Shown here: positions 7,402-14,503 of the stretch, piece after piece
How positions within the stretch are numbered: position 1 is the first letter of the stretch
Layout: every line of letters starts with the position of its first letter
Assembly: GCA_946482075.1 (NCBI GenBank)
Contig: CAMLQG010000056.1
Location: 1 to 21,747 of the forward strand
Length of the DNA stretch: 21,747 bases
Origin: an uncultured Erythrobacteraceae bacterium
GTDB taxonomy: Bacteria > Pseudomonadota > Alphaproteobacteria > Sphingomonadales > Sphingomonadaceae
Direction of reading: 5' to 3'
The notes under the pieces: generated by a model
What the model saw: only the letters and a program-made list of their open reading frames with translations
Told to the model about the DNA's origin: nothing
The model's database searches: none
Program-made: the position numbers and the translations under genes

Positions 7402-8166
7402 ATGAGCGGACGCTGGTCGAATGTGAGCTTCGATTATTCGGGCGCGAGGGTGCTGGTCACGGGGGGAACAAGCGGCCTCGGCGCGGCGATCGCGGAAGCC
7501 TATCGTGAGGCGGGCGCCGATGTCGCGATCACCGGCACGCGCGGATCGCCGGCAGACTATGACGAAGATCTCGCCGGCTACAGCTATTTCCAATTGGATG
7601 TGGAGAACCGCGCGCAGGTCGATGCTGTCGCCGCCGCCCAGCCCAGTCTCGACATATTGATCAACAATGCAGGCGGCATGCTCGGCGCGCAGGGGTTGGA
7701 CGAGATGGAGCCCGACAATTTCGAGCGGGCGCTCGCCATCCATCTGATGAGTGGGCAGCGCATGGCCTATGGGTGTCGGGAGAAGCTCGCCCGGTCGAAG
7801 CTGCCGGGCGGCGCCTCGATCGTCGGCATGGGCTCGCTCGGTTCCTATTTCGGGCTGGAGATCATTCCCGGATACGGCCCGGCGAAGACGGGGCTTCTCG
7901 GCCTCACCCGCACGCTCGCGGTCGCCTGGGCCAAGCACAATATCCGTGTGAACGTGGTGTCTGCGGGCACGACCTGGACGCGGATGACCGAACCGGTCCT
8001 CTCGGACCCCGAATTCTCCAGGCCGCATCTCGCGCGAACCCCGCTCAATCGCCATGGCGTGACCGACGAGATCAACGGCGTCGTCCTGTTCGTCACCAGC
8101 GGAGCGGCCGCCTGGATGACGGGCCAGGCGATCGCCGTGGATGGCGGCTACACGATCATGGGCTGA
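7402..8166 (+). CDS. Short-chain dehydrogenase/reductase (classical SDR)
   Basis: The 254-residue classical SDR has the nucleotide-binding TGGTSGLG (20-27), NNAGG (88-92), catalytic S145, Y158 and K162 (YGPAK), and the C-terminal GQAIAVDGGY. Where the Asn-Ser-Tyr-Lys tetrad usually has asparagine it has H114 (AIHLMS), a variant seen in some SDRs. It should interconvert an alcohol and a ketone with NAD(P). R47, just after the second strand, or the absence of an acidic residue there, hints at NADPH, but this is weak. GGGAGAG (7391-7397) precedes the ATG. It lies 34 bp after the DUF1214-like gene and 28 bp before the sulfotransferase-like gene, so it is probably co-transcribed with both. Confidence 0.88.
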   Translation: MSGRWSNVSFDYSGARVLVTGGTSGLGAAIAEAYREAGADVAITGTRGSPADYDEDLAGYSYFQLDVENRAQVDAVAAAQPSLDILINNAGGMLGAQGLDEMEPDNFERALAIHLMSGQRMAYGCREKLARSKLPGGASIVGMGSLGSYFGLEIIPGYGPAKTGLLGLTRTLAVAWAKHNIRVNVVSAGTTWTRMTEPVLSDPEFSRPHLARTPLNRHGVTDEINGVVLFVTSGAAAWMTGQAIAVDGGYTIMG

Positions 8167-8194
8167 ACAGAGCCAAACCGGGGAAGGAAACATC

Positions 8195-9460
8195 ATGGGC
8201 GAGGTACAGAAGATCTATCTCGAAGATCTCGACAATCCGATCCGCACCCCCCTCGAACAAGCGGTGTTCGAGAGCGGCGAGCCAGTGGATATGAGCGTGG
8301 AAGGCATCCTGTCCGCCGCACGCGGCCGCAGCGGCCTGTCGGATTTCGGCGCGACCGATTTCATCGAACGGCTGCAACTGTGGGTGGACTGCATCAATGC
8401 CGACACCCCGCTCGTCACGGCTGCGCGCTACCAGGCGTGGGAACAGATGGTGCTCTACGCCACCAACCGGCTGCAGCTGGAAGATCTGATCAAGCAACAT
8501 CCCGACGTGCTCGATATCAAGATCGACCGCCCGATCATGATCGCGGGCCTGCCCCGTTCGGGCACCACCAATCTCGTCAACATGATTGCCTCCGATCCGC
8601 GCCTGCGCTCCGCCCAGCTATGGGAGACGATGGCACCCTTTCCACTGCCCGGCGAGCAGCCCGGACCGATCGAGGACAGCCCGCGCTACAAGCTGGTCCA
8701 GGAAATGTGGGGCGCCTACAACGAAGTGCTGCCGCACATGAATGCGATCCATGAGATGTATCCCGACCATGTGCATGAGAACATCGAGTTCCAGAGCATG
8801 GATTTCAGCTCCTACGCCATCGAATGGCGCGCGAGGATGCCTCGCTGGAGCCGGTATTATTTCGACCACGATCAGACGCCGCACTATGCCTATGAGAAGA
8901 AGATGCTCCAGGCGCTGACCTGGCTGCGGGGCCCGAACCGGTGGATCACCAAGAGCCCGCCGCATATGGAAAACCTCGTGCCCCTGCACAAGGTGTTCCC
9001 CGACGCCACCGTGGTCATCACCCATCGCGATCCGATCGCGGTGATCCAGTCCGCCCTTACGCTGCTGGCCTATTGGGACCGGCTGCGGCGCACCGAGGCT
9101 GATCTTCCGGGGCTTGCAGACCACTGGATCTGGCGGATCGAACAGATGCTGCGCGCCGCCGTGCGCGACCACGACGCGCTGCCGCAGAACCAGATCGTGG
9201 ATGTGATCTTCCACGAATACATGGCCGATCAGGAAGGCCTCATCCGCCGCATCTACAAGACCGCAGATCTCGACTACACGCCAGAAGCGCAGGAGCGGAT
9301 CAGGGGCTATATAGCCGCCAACAAGCGCGGCCGCCACGGCGCGGTGCAGTACGATCTCGGCAAGTTCGGCGTGAATGTCGGCGAGCTGCGCGAACGCCTC
9401 CAGTTCTACTACGACCGCTTCCCCGTGCAGAAGGAACCGGCGCGCGGCGAGACGCTGTAA
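8195..9460 (+). CDS. Sulfotransferase-family protein
   Basis: The 421-residue protein carries both PAPS-binding signatures of the sulfotransferase superfamily: the 5'-phosphosulfate loop GLPRSGTT (118-125) and a 3'-phosphate motif with R278 and S286 eight residues apart (THRDP, then VIQS). The length, and an N-terminal extension of about 110 residues before the P-loop, match the actinobacterial/sphingomonad sulfotransferase-family proteins rather than the shorter Stf0 type. It would transfer sulfonate from PAPS to a hydroxyl, but many such relatives have no proven activity. The start at 8195 follows GGGGAAGGA; the longer open frame from 8141 overlaps the SDR gene. It lies between two SDR genes, with only 3 bp to the next, implying the same pathway and possibly a hydroxyl made by the neighbouring enzymes. 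Confidence 0.85.
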   Translation: MGEVQKIYLEDLDNPIRTPLEQAVFESGEPVDMSVEGILSAARGRSGLSDFGATDFIERLQLWVDCINADTPLVTAARYQAWEQMVLYATNRLQLEDLIKQHPDVLDIKIDRPIMIAGLPRSGTTNLVNMIASDPRLRSAQLWETMAPFPLPGEQPGPIEDSPRYKLVQEMWGAYNEVLPHMNAIHEMYPDHVHENIEFQSMDFSSYAIEWRARMPRWSRYYFDHDQTPHYAYEKKMLQALTWLRGPNRWITKSPPHMENLVPLHKVFPDATVVITHRDPIAVIQSALTLLAYWDRLRRTEADLPGLADHWIWRIEQMLRAAVRDHDALPQNQIVDVIFHEYMADQEGLIRRIYKTADLDYTPEAQERIRGYIAANKRGRHGAVQYDLGKFGVNVGELRERLQFYYDRFPVQKEPARGETL

Positions 9461-9463
9461 CGC

Positions 9464-10204
9464 GTGAGCCAGCCGCTCTCAGGCAAGGTTGCGCTGGTCA
9501 CCGGCGCGTCGCGCGGGATCGGCGCCGCCATCGCACGGCGGCTGGCGCGCGACGGGGCGCATGTCCTGGTCCATTATGGCCACAGCGCGAAGAAAGCGCA
9601 GCAGGTGGCGGAAGACATCCGCCGCAGCGGCGGCAGCGCCGCAATCGTATGCTGCGACCTCGCCGAGCCTGCCGGCATCGCCACAATGTTCGCCTCTATC
9701 GGCGACGGGATCGATATCCTCGTCAACAACGCCGCCGCTGCCGGCCAGGCGCGGCTCGAAGCTCTGACGCCCGCCGATGTCGACCGGATCGTCGACATCA
9801 ATGTGAAGGGCACTTTCTATGTGACGCAGGCCGCGACCGTGCGGATGCGCGACGACGGGCGGATCATCATGATCGGGTCGCTATCCTCCCTGCGGTCCAA
9901 TCCGGACCATCTCCTCTACACGGCCACCAAGGGCGCGCTCAACAGCATGACGCTGGCGCTCGCCCAGCAGCTTGGAGCCCGCGGCATCACGGTGAACGCG
10001 ATCCTGCCCGGGCTGGTGGACACCGACATGAGCGACGCCAATCCCGGCGCGGATGCGGTCAGGGAGCAGGTGGTGGCGCTCACTGCGCTCGGCCGGATCG
10101 GACAACCCGCCGATATCGCGGACATGGTCGCCGCCCTCGCCTCGCCCGATGGACGCTGGATCACCGGGCAATGGATCGCCGTGACGGGCGGGTTGAGGCT
10201 CTAG
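9464..10204 (+). CDS. Short-chain dehydrogenase/reductase (FabG-like SDR)
   Basis: The 246-residue classical SDR has TGASRGIG (13-20), D65 after the third strand, NNAA (88-91) and a complete catalytic tetrad N113, S139, Y152, K156 (YTATK), ending in GQWIAVTGGLRL. It resembles FabG-type ketoreductases. The start is GTG at 9464, three bases after the sulfotransferase stop and without a strong ribosome-binding site, which suggests translational coupling to that gene. It is the last gene of the rightward block and is tail-to-tail with the VOC gene, 22 bp apart. An imperfect hairpin, GGGCGG (10186-10191) with CCGCCC (10209-10214), spans its stop codon and could aid termination. It probably acts on the same substrate family as the SDR at 7402, perhaps at another position. 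Confidence 0.88.
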   Translation: MSQPLSGKVALVTGASRGIGAAIARRLARDGAHVLVHYGHSAKKAQQVAEDIRRSGGSAAIVCCDLAEPAGIATMFASIGDGIDILVNNAAAAGQARLEALTPADVDRIVDINVKGTFYVTQAATVRMRDDGRIIMIGSLSSLRSNPDHLLYTATKGALNSMTLALAQQLGARGITVNAILPGLVDTDMSDANPGADAVREQVVALTALGRIGQPADIADMVAALASPDGRWITGQWIAVTGGLRL

Positions 10205-10226
10205 CGATCCGCCCCGTCCGGCCCGC

Positions 10227-10748
10227 TCAGACCAAATCGTTGACCGACCGGATCGGATCGCGGCCGTCCCAATCCCGCGCGGCGTCGTGGATCGCCGCGA
10301 ACATCGCCAGGGTCGCCGCGTTCTCCTGCAACACTTCGGTCATGCTGCCGGTCAGGTGCCGCGTATCGAAATAGGCCAGCAGCTGGTCGCCCGCCCGGGC
10401 CTCGCAGGCCGCGACTGCACCCAGTGCGGCGAAGCGTGCCTTCTCGATCTCGAGATCGGGTGCCCAGTAGCACACGTGGTGGAAGCCCTCCGCCCCGTTG
10501 GGCAGAGAATCGTCATAGACATTCGGACTGGTGCTGATCGGCTGGATCAGTTCGACCTGGAGATCGCCCGATTGCGCGAAAGCCGCGTGCATCCGCTGCT
10601 CGCCGGGAGTTCCGCGATAGGTCACCTCGTCCAACAGGATATCTTCCATGGTATAGAACGGACCGGTATCGAACGTTGCCTGGAAACGAGGCATCGCTTC
10701 ATGGAGATCGCGCACTACCCAACAAATCTGGAACAGCTTTCTGAGCAT
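10227..10748 (-). CDS. VOC/glyoxalase-fold protein
   Basis: The 173-residue protein has two beta-alpha-beta-beta-beta modules of the vicinal oxygen chelate superfamily. The first opens with LFQICWVVRDLHEAM and reaches VELIQP; the second starts at GFHHVCYWAPDLEIEKARF and ends at TEVLQE. Likely metal-site positions are Q7 (often His in the family), E66, H90 or H91, and E138. Members include extradiol dioxygenases, isomerases, epimerases and lyases, so the reaction cannot be named; the single pair of modules argues against a two-domain extradiol dioxygenase. GGGGAGA lies 7 bases before the ATG. It stands alone on this strand, opposite the SDR block, and fits the catabolic theme only by position. 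Confidence 0.75.
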   Translation of the reverse strand: MLRKLFQICWVVRDLHEAMPRFQATFDTGPFYTMEDILLDEVTYRGTPGEQRMHAAFAQSGDLQVELIQPISTSPNVYDDSLPNGAEGFHHVCYWAPDLEIEKARFAALGAVAACEARAGDQLLAYFDTRHLTGSMTEVLQENAATLAMFAAIHDAARDWDGRDPIRSVNDLV

Positions 10749-10776
10749 CGTTCATCTCCCCGATAGTGTGCCGGCA

Positions 10777-10809
10777 TTGTCGGACCAGCGCATCCTCACA
10801 AGCCGACAA
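10777..10809 (-). promoter_or_regulatory. Inverted repeat upstream of the VOC gene
   Basis: TTGTCGG (10777-10783) and CCGACAA (10803-10809) are perfect inverted copies. The pairing extends to GCA/TGC if one base bulges, giving a 10-bp stem around a loop of about 20 bases. It lies 29 bases upstream of the VOC start codon and could be an operator or a leader hairpin. No regulator can be named. Confidence 0.25.
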
Positions 10810-10903
10810 GTGCGTTCAACCAGTACTACCTAACAGGCGGATACCGGAAATGGCCATCATGCCCTTTGTTTTCCACCGGCGCCGAAGAAGACGCAAAAGG
10901 AGT

Positions 10904-10982
10904 CCTGAAGGCAACGGAACCCGTCTTTCGGGACGCCAAGCAACCCTCGATCCAAAGCCGATTGGCAGCAGGGTAGTCCCGC
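10904..10982 (+). ncRNA. Structured leader candidate, weakly like a class-I cyclic-di-GMP riboswitch
   Basis: Read on the plus strand there are GGCAA (10910-10914), a CCCG/CGGG hairpin (10920-10923 with 10929-10932), GACGCCAAGC (10932-10941; one base off GACGCAAAGC of GEMM-I), CCC/GGG (10944-10946 with 10971-10973) enclosing a small GCC/GGC hairpin, and GGCAGCAGGGT (10964-10974; close to GGCAGCCGGGT). The order of these pieces matches class-I c-di-GMP aptamers. Against it, the hairpin loop is TCTTT rather than a GNRA tetraloop, and the closing basal stem is not clear. It lies about 190 bases upstream of the peptidase start. Confidence 0.2.
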
Positions 10983-11173
10983 AGAGCATAAAACCCCCCT
11001 GTCCGGCTTGGCGCTAGCGCTCGGAATCCTGAACCTTAACAAGACCTCGAATAGCTAGAAAAATAAATATTAGTTTCGCTTGTATATTTTTTTTACGAAG
11101 TATCCGCTCCCCACCTCCTTGTTAACCATAGCATTTAAGCACAAGTTGAAGAGTGCGTGGCAGTTTGCCATGC

Positions 11174-12148
11174 ATGACTTGGCATCCCAAATCCTTTCCA
11201 CTCGGCAGAAAGCTCATGCTGGGCATGCTTGCCGGAGGCAGCTGCATAATCGGCACAAATGCGCACGCGGCCCCGCCGATCGCGTCAGCGCTGGTGCCAT
11301 TCACGCTCAAGATCTTGTCCAAGCCTTCCTGCAGCTACGGGATGGGAGCGACTCCGGCCACCGCGGCCACATTCACATCCAAGTCGAAAGCATCCGCAAT
11401 CCTGGGTGGAGCACCCAGCAAGTTGGAGGAAATACGCCTTCAGCAGCTTGGAGCCTCCTCCATAATCGCGACCGATACGCAACCCAGTGCGGCCCCGCTC
11501 GCGATCGATGGTCAAAGCCAGTTTCGGCCCCTTCGTCCCGCTGCGGGAGGAGAACGTCTCAGCATGGATTGCAACCCTCTCGGCGGTTTCGCTGCGGGGA
11601 TGTCACAGCCTCTCGCATCTTCTCCGTCAGAACGCTATTCGTCCGACGATTTCCTCGCAAGCAAGCGGATCGCGATCAAGCGCACGCTGTTCGATCGGGA
11701 TTGGTCCCGCGTTCAGAACGAGAAGCTCTCACGATCACAACTGCTGCAGGCCGCGCCGAGCGGCGAAGGCTTGCAACTGATCAGCGATGTCAACCGCTGG
11801 GTGAACAAGACTATCCGCTTCGAGGAAGATGAACGTCTTTTCGGACGCGGCGATTATTGGGCGGGAGCGCGCAAGACCCTGCGTCTCAAAAGGGGCGATT
11901 GCGAAGATATTGCCCTTGTCAAAATGCAGATGCTGGCAGCAGCGGGCATTCCGCGGAAGGATATGACGCTGACCATCGCCCGCGATTTGGTGCGCAAGGC
12001 CGATCACGCGCTTCTGATCGTCAAATACCAGAACCGCTACCTGTTGCTGGACAACAGCACCGAGAAAGTTCTCGACGCTTCATACAGCTACGATTACCGC
12101 CCGGTTCTCAGTTTCTCCGCCGGGCAAGCCTGGCTTCACGGATACTGA
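11174..12148 (+). CDS. Transglutaminase-like cysteine peptidase (BTLCP, LapG-family), secreted
   Basis: The C-terminal half of this 324-residue protein is a bacterial transglutaminase-like cysteine proteinase domain. The triad is visible as C243 (RGDCEDIAL), H278 (ADHALLIV) and D293 (LLLDNST). In LapG this domain cuts a LapA-type adhesin near its N-terminus in the periplasm and is controlled by the c-di-GMP receptor LapD. The N-terminus is a Sec signal peptide: basic LGRK, a hydrophobic stretch, and NAHA before APP at about residue 33. About 130 residues of Ser/Ala/Gly-rich sequence follow with no recognised domain, making the protein longer than LapG. The start is uncertain: ATG 11174 is preferred; GTG 11153 and ATG 11216 are in frame, and none has a strong ribosome-binding site. 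It is tail-to-tail with the secretion operon, 13 bp away. No lapD-like gene is in view. Confidence 0.82.
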   Translation: MTWHPKSFPLGRKLMLGMLAGGSCIIGTNAHAAPPIASALVPFTLKILSKPSCSYGMGATPATAATFTSKSKASAILGGAPSKLEEIRLQQLGASSIIATDTQPSAAPLAIDGQSQFRPLRPAAGGERLSMDCNPLGGFAAGMSQPLASSPSERYSSDDFLASKRIAIKRTLFDRDWSRVQNEKLSRSQLLQAAPSGEGLQLISDVNRWVNKTIRFEEDERLFGRGDYWAGARKTLRLKRGDCEDIALVKMQMLAAAGIPRKDMTLTIARDLVRKADHALLIVKYQNRYLLLDNSTEKVLDASYSYDYRPVLSFSAGQAWLHGY

Positions 12149-12161
12149 GATATCCGCACGA

Positions 12162-13469
12162 TCAACGTTCGGTCATCGCTTCCCCGAACGCTTTCGCGAC
12201 CGGCTTCAACAAATAGCGCAGGACGCTCTTCCGACCGGTGATGATTTCGACGTTGCAGATCATCCCCGGTACGATCGGGAAGCGCTGGCCCGCCTTCTCG
12301 ATATAGGATCGCTTGGTCTCGACCAGCACGGTATAATAGGTCTCGCGTTCGACCTCGTCATAGATGCTGTCCGCCGAGACCTGCTGCACCCGCCCCTTCA
12401 GGCCGCCATAGATCGAGAAATCGTAGGCGGTCACTTTCACGTTCGCTTCGTCACCCACCTTGATGAACGCAATGTCGCTGGGTTTGATCCGAGCTTCGAC
12501 CAGCAGCTTCTCTCCGATCGGGACGATCTGCATCAATTGTTGGCCAGCAGAAACGAAACCGCCCACGGTGGTGATCTGCACATCGTTCACGATGCCGTTG
12601 ACCGGGGCACGGAGTTCGTTGCGCTCGCGCCGCGCCTTCGCGCCACGCATCGTCTGCTTGTTGATCGCGATCTTGGTCTCGATCTCGCTCCGCTCGCTGA
12701 GAGCCTGCTGTTTGAAGTCCAGCCGCGCTGACTGCAGCCCCGCCATCGCTTCACTGATCGCGGCCTGGGCACGGGCAACCCCTTGCCGCGCGGCCAGCAG
12801 CCTTCCCTGCGTATCCACCAAGTTCCGCTGCGCGGCGAGCAGGTCCGTACGCGGCACGATGCCCTTTTCTGCAAGCGGTTCAAGCATCCTCACTTCATCG
12901 TTTGCCAGCCGAACGCTGCTTTCCAGGGAATTGACCGTGGCTTCGCCCTCCCGCAAGTCACGGCGGCGCTGCTCGACCGCAGCCGCCAGCCCCTGCTCCT
13001 TGCTCTGCGCCGTCGCGACCCTCACTTCCTGCAGGCGTCGTTCCTCGGCGCATGCCGAGCCAGCCTCGCAGCCGAGATTCAGGCCCGACGCCTCCTTCTC
13101 GAGGCGCTCGGCCCGAACCGACAGGCGCTCCGTTTCGGTTTGCAACTGGCCCAGCGCTGATGACGCCTCGGCATCGTCCAGCCGCACGAGCAATTGCCCC
13201 TTGCGCACGGACTGACCGCCTCGAACCAGGATGTCCCTTACCAGCGCCGGGTCGGCAGCCTGCACAAGCTGCGCCTTGCTGGAAGGGATGACCTTGCCCA
13301 TGCCCCGCGTTATCTCGTCCACCGGCGCGACGCTTGCCCATAGGAGAAGCAGACCCAGACCGACGGCGCAGGCCGCAATCAGTCTGCGCTCAGCATCCCA
13401 ACGCTCAATCCGTTGACGCAAAGTTTGCCAGTGATCGCGGAGCATGGCCTTGCTGAGTTGCGGGCTCAC
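12162..13469 (-). CDS. HlyD-family type I secretion membrane-fusion (adaptor) protein, LapC-like
   Basis: The 435-residue periplasmic adaptor links the ABC exporter to the TolC-like channel. It has a short cytoplasmic N-terminus, one transmembrane helix at about residues 30-48 (LIAACAVGLGLLLLWASVAP), a lipoyl half-motif near 70-95, a long alpha-helical coiled-coil hairpin (about 105-280, heptad-rich and charged), the second lipoyl half with LRAPVNGIVNDVQITTVGGFV, and a C-terminal beta-barrel with the HlyD-type ending VPGMICNVEIITGRKSVLRYLLKP. The length is normal for the family. The start is GTG at 13469, overlapping the hydrolase stop by 4 bp (GTGA), with AGGA upstream; ATG at 13445 is possible. 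It is the last gene of the leftward operon. Confidence 0.92.
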   Translation of the reverse strand: MSPQLSKAMLRDHWQTLRQRIERWDAERRLIAACAVGLGLLLLWASVAPVDEITRGMGKVIPSSKAQLVQAADPALVRDILVRGGQSVRKGQLLVRLDDAEASSALGQLQTETERLSVRAERLEKEASGLNLGCEAGSACAEERRLQEVRVATAQSKEQGLAAAVEQRRRDLREGEATVNSLESSVRLANDEVRMLEPLAEKGIVPRTDLLAAQRNLVDTQGRLLAARQGVARAQAAISEAMAGLQSARLDFKQQALSERSEIETKIAINKQTMRGAKARRERNELRAPVNGIVNDVQITTVGGFVSAGQQLMQIVPIGEKLLVEARIKPSDIAFIKVGDEANVKVTAYDFSIYGGLKGRVQQVSADSIYDEVERETYYTVLVETKRSYIEKAGQRFPIVPGMICNVEIITGRKSVLRYLLKPVAKAFGEAMTER

Positions 13470-14503
13470 ATCGTTTCCTGAGACTTGAGGACTTCCATCT
13501 TGTCGCTCTGCCCGGAAACGGCATCGAGATAACCTCGGCTCACCGCCGTCGGATCAGGTATCGTCAGTCGCCATTGCTTGGTGGTGTCGATCCGGCCACC
13601 GACATCAGCCGAAGCGTGGCGATCCGTGATGTGCGGAGCCACAGTCAATCCGCCGGCATATTGGAGAGGCGCCGAACCATCGCCCCGGCCTTCCAGCGCG
13701 GCCCTGAGCCGAGCATAATCCAGTACTGGAATTGTTTCGACACCGGACCAGGAGTCGTCGAAGATCCTTGCGCGCCCCCATGCGCCGGGGAATCTGTAAA
13801 AGACATGGAGGCCGATCTTCTCGATCTTCGCCAGCGTAAACGCCCAGCGTGGCAGCACATAGTCCGCGTGATAATGCGTCGCCGTCCCGACGCTGGGTTC
13901 GGTCTTGCCCGCCAAGGCCTCCTTTGCGATCTCGTTCGCTTCCGCCCACCGGCTGGCCATCGGCGTACGCAATAGCGACCCGTCGCAGGTGAAGCTGAAC
14001 TGGCAGACGCGCTGATTGCTGCCCTGATACACGACCCCGCAAACGGAATTCGGATAGGCGGGATGGTGCATGCGGTTCAGGACTACTTGGGCAACGGCGC
14101 GCTTTCCGGCGACGGGTTCGTTCGCAGCTTCGTAGTAGATTGCCTGAGTGAGACATTTGACCGCTGTCTTGTAGCCCTCGGCCGTGATCGGAATCGCGTG
14201 CAGCCCTGCGATATGCTCAAGCGGGAGCGAAGCTTTCGGGATCAAGGCATTCTGTTCCCGGGCAGTATTACCCTCGCTCAGCAATTCCGCCCCGCGCCCA
14301 CTCGTAAGGGCGGTCAGCCCCGCCGCGCGGGCCGGTACCATCTCCGGAGCCGCCTGGGCCTCGAATTGCGGCAGACGGCTGGAACCTGTCATCAAGATGC
14401 CCAGCAACGCGGCTCCCAAGCACCAGCTCGATGCTCTTGCGATGCTCCGCCTGCTCGTCGACCGAAGCGTGATCCCGACTGAAAAAGGTGCAGCAGCTGT
14501 CAT
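13466..14503 (-). CDS. SleB/CwlJ-type cell-wall hydrolase (Hydrolase_2)
   Basis: The 345-residue protein has a Hydrolase_2 domain in its middle: CLTQAIYYEAANEP with the probable catalytic E125, then AVAQVVLNRM, HPAYPNSVCGVVYQG and CQFSFTCDG. SleB/CwlJ enzymes cleave peptidoglycan glycan strands. A hydrophobic segment at about residues 24-40 should act as signal peptide or N-terminal anchor, placing the domain in the periplasm. The C-terminal 130 residues are not recognised. It overlaps the ABC gene by 4 bp (ATGA) and the HlyD gene by 4 bp (GTGA), so all three are probably translationally coupled. This suggests a role in opening or remodelling the wall for the secretion channel or adhesin, which is inference. 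The classical lap operon has no such gene. Confidence 0.85.
   Translation of the reverse strand: MTAAAPFSVGITLRSTSRRSIARASSWCLGAALLGILMTGSSRLPQFEAQAAPEMVPARAAGLTALTSGRGAELLSEGNTAREQNALIPKASLPLEHIAGLHAIPITAEGYKTAVKCLTQAIYYEAANEPVAGKRAVAQVVLNRMHHPAYPNSVCGVVYQGSNQRVCQFSFTCDGSLLRTPMASRWAEANEIAKEALAGKTEPSVGTATHYHADYVLPRWAFTLAKIEKIGLHVFYRFPGAWGRARIFDDSWSGVETIPVLDYARLRAALEGRGDGSAPLQYAGGLTVAPHITDRHASADVGGRIDTTKQWRLTIPDPTAVSRGYLDAVSGQSDKMEVLKSQETM

Larger units (their letters stand above)
10749..11173. other. Intergenic region between the catabolic cluster and the adhesin locus
   Basis: About 425 bp without a credible gene; short frames here are arginine- or cysteine-rich and have no family-like content. 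Contents from left to right: the VOC-side inverted repeat; a structured GC-rich stretch at about 10904-10982 (listed separately); a perfect palindrome GCGCTAGCGC (11011-11020); and a sharp switch at about 11040-11150 to AT-rich DNA with a run of eight T (11087-11094). The AT-rich part is the likely promoter area for the peptidase gene, but I could not settle on a -35/-10 pair. Confidence 0.6.

Noticed and set aside
7282..8196. A 304-codon frame antisense to the first SDR
   Set aside because: It overlaps two supported genes on the other strand and contains no recognisable protein features.
10766..11017. An 83-codon frame in the intergenic region (with a 61-codon frame opposite)
   Set aside because: Arg-rich, low-complexity translation, poor start context and overlap with the structured leader; not supported as a gene.
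11055..11094. Intrinsic terminator before the T8 run
   Set aside because: Only a weak AT-only stem precedes the T run and no gene on that strand ends just upstream; AT-rich promoter DNA is more likely.
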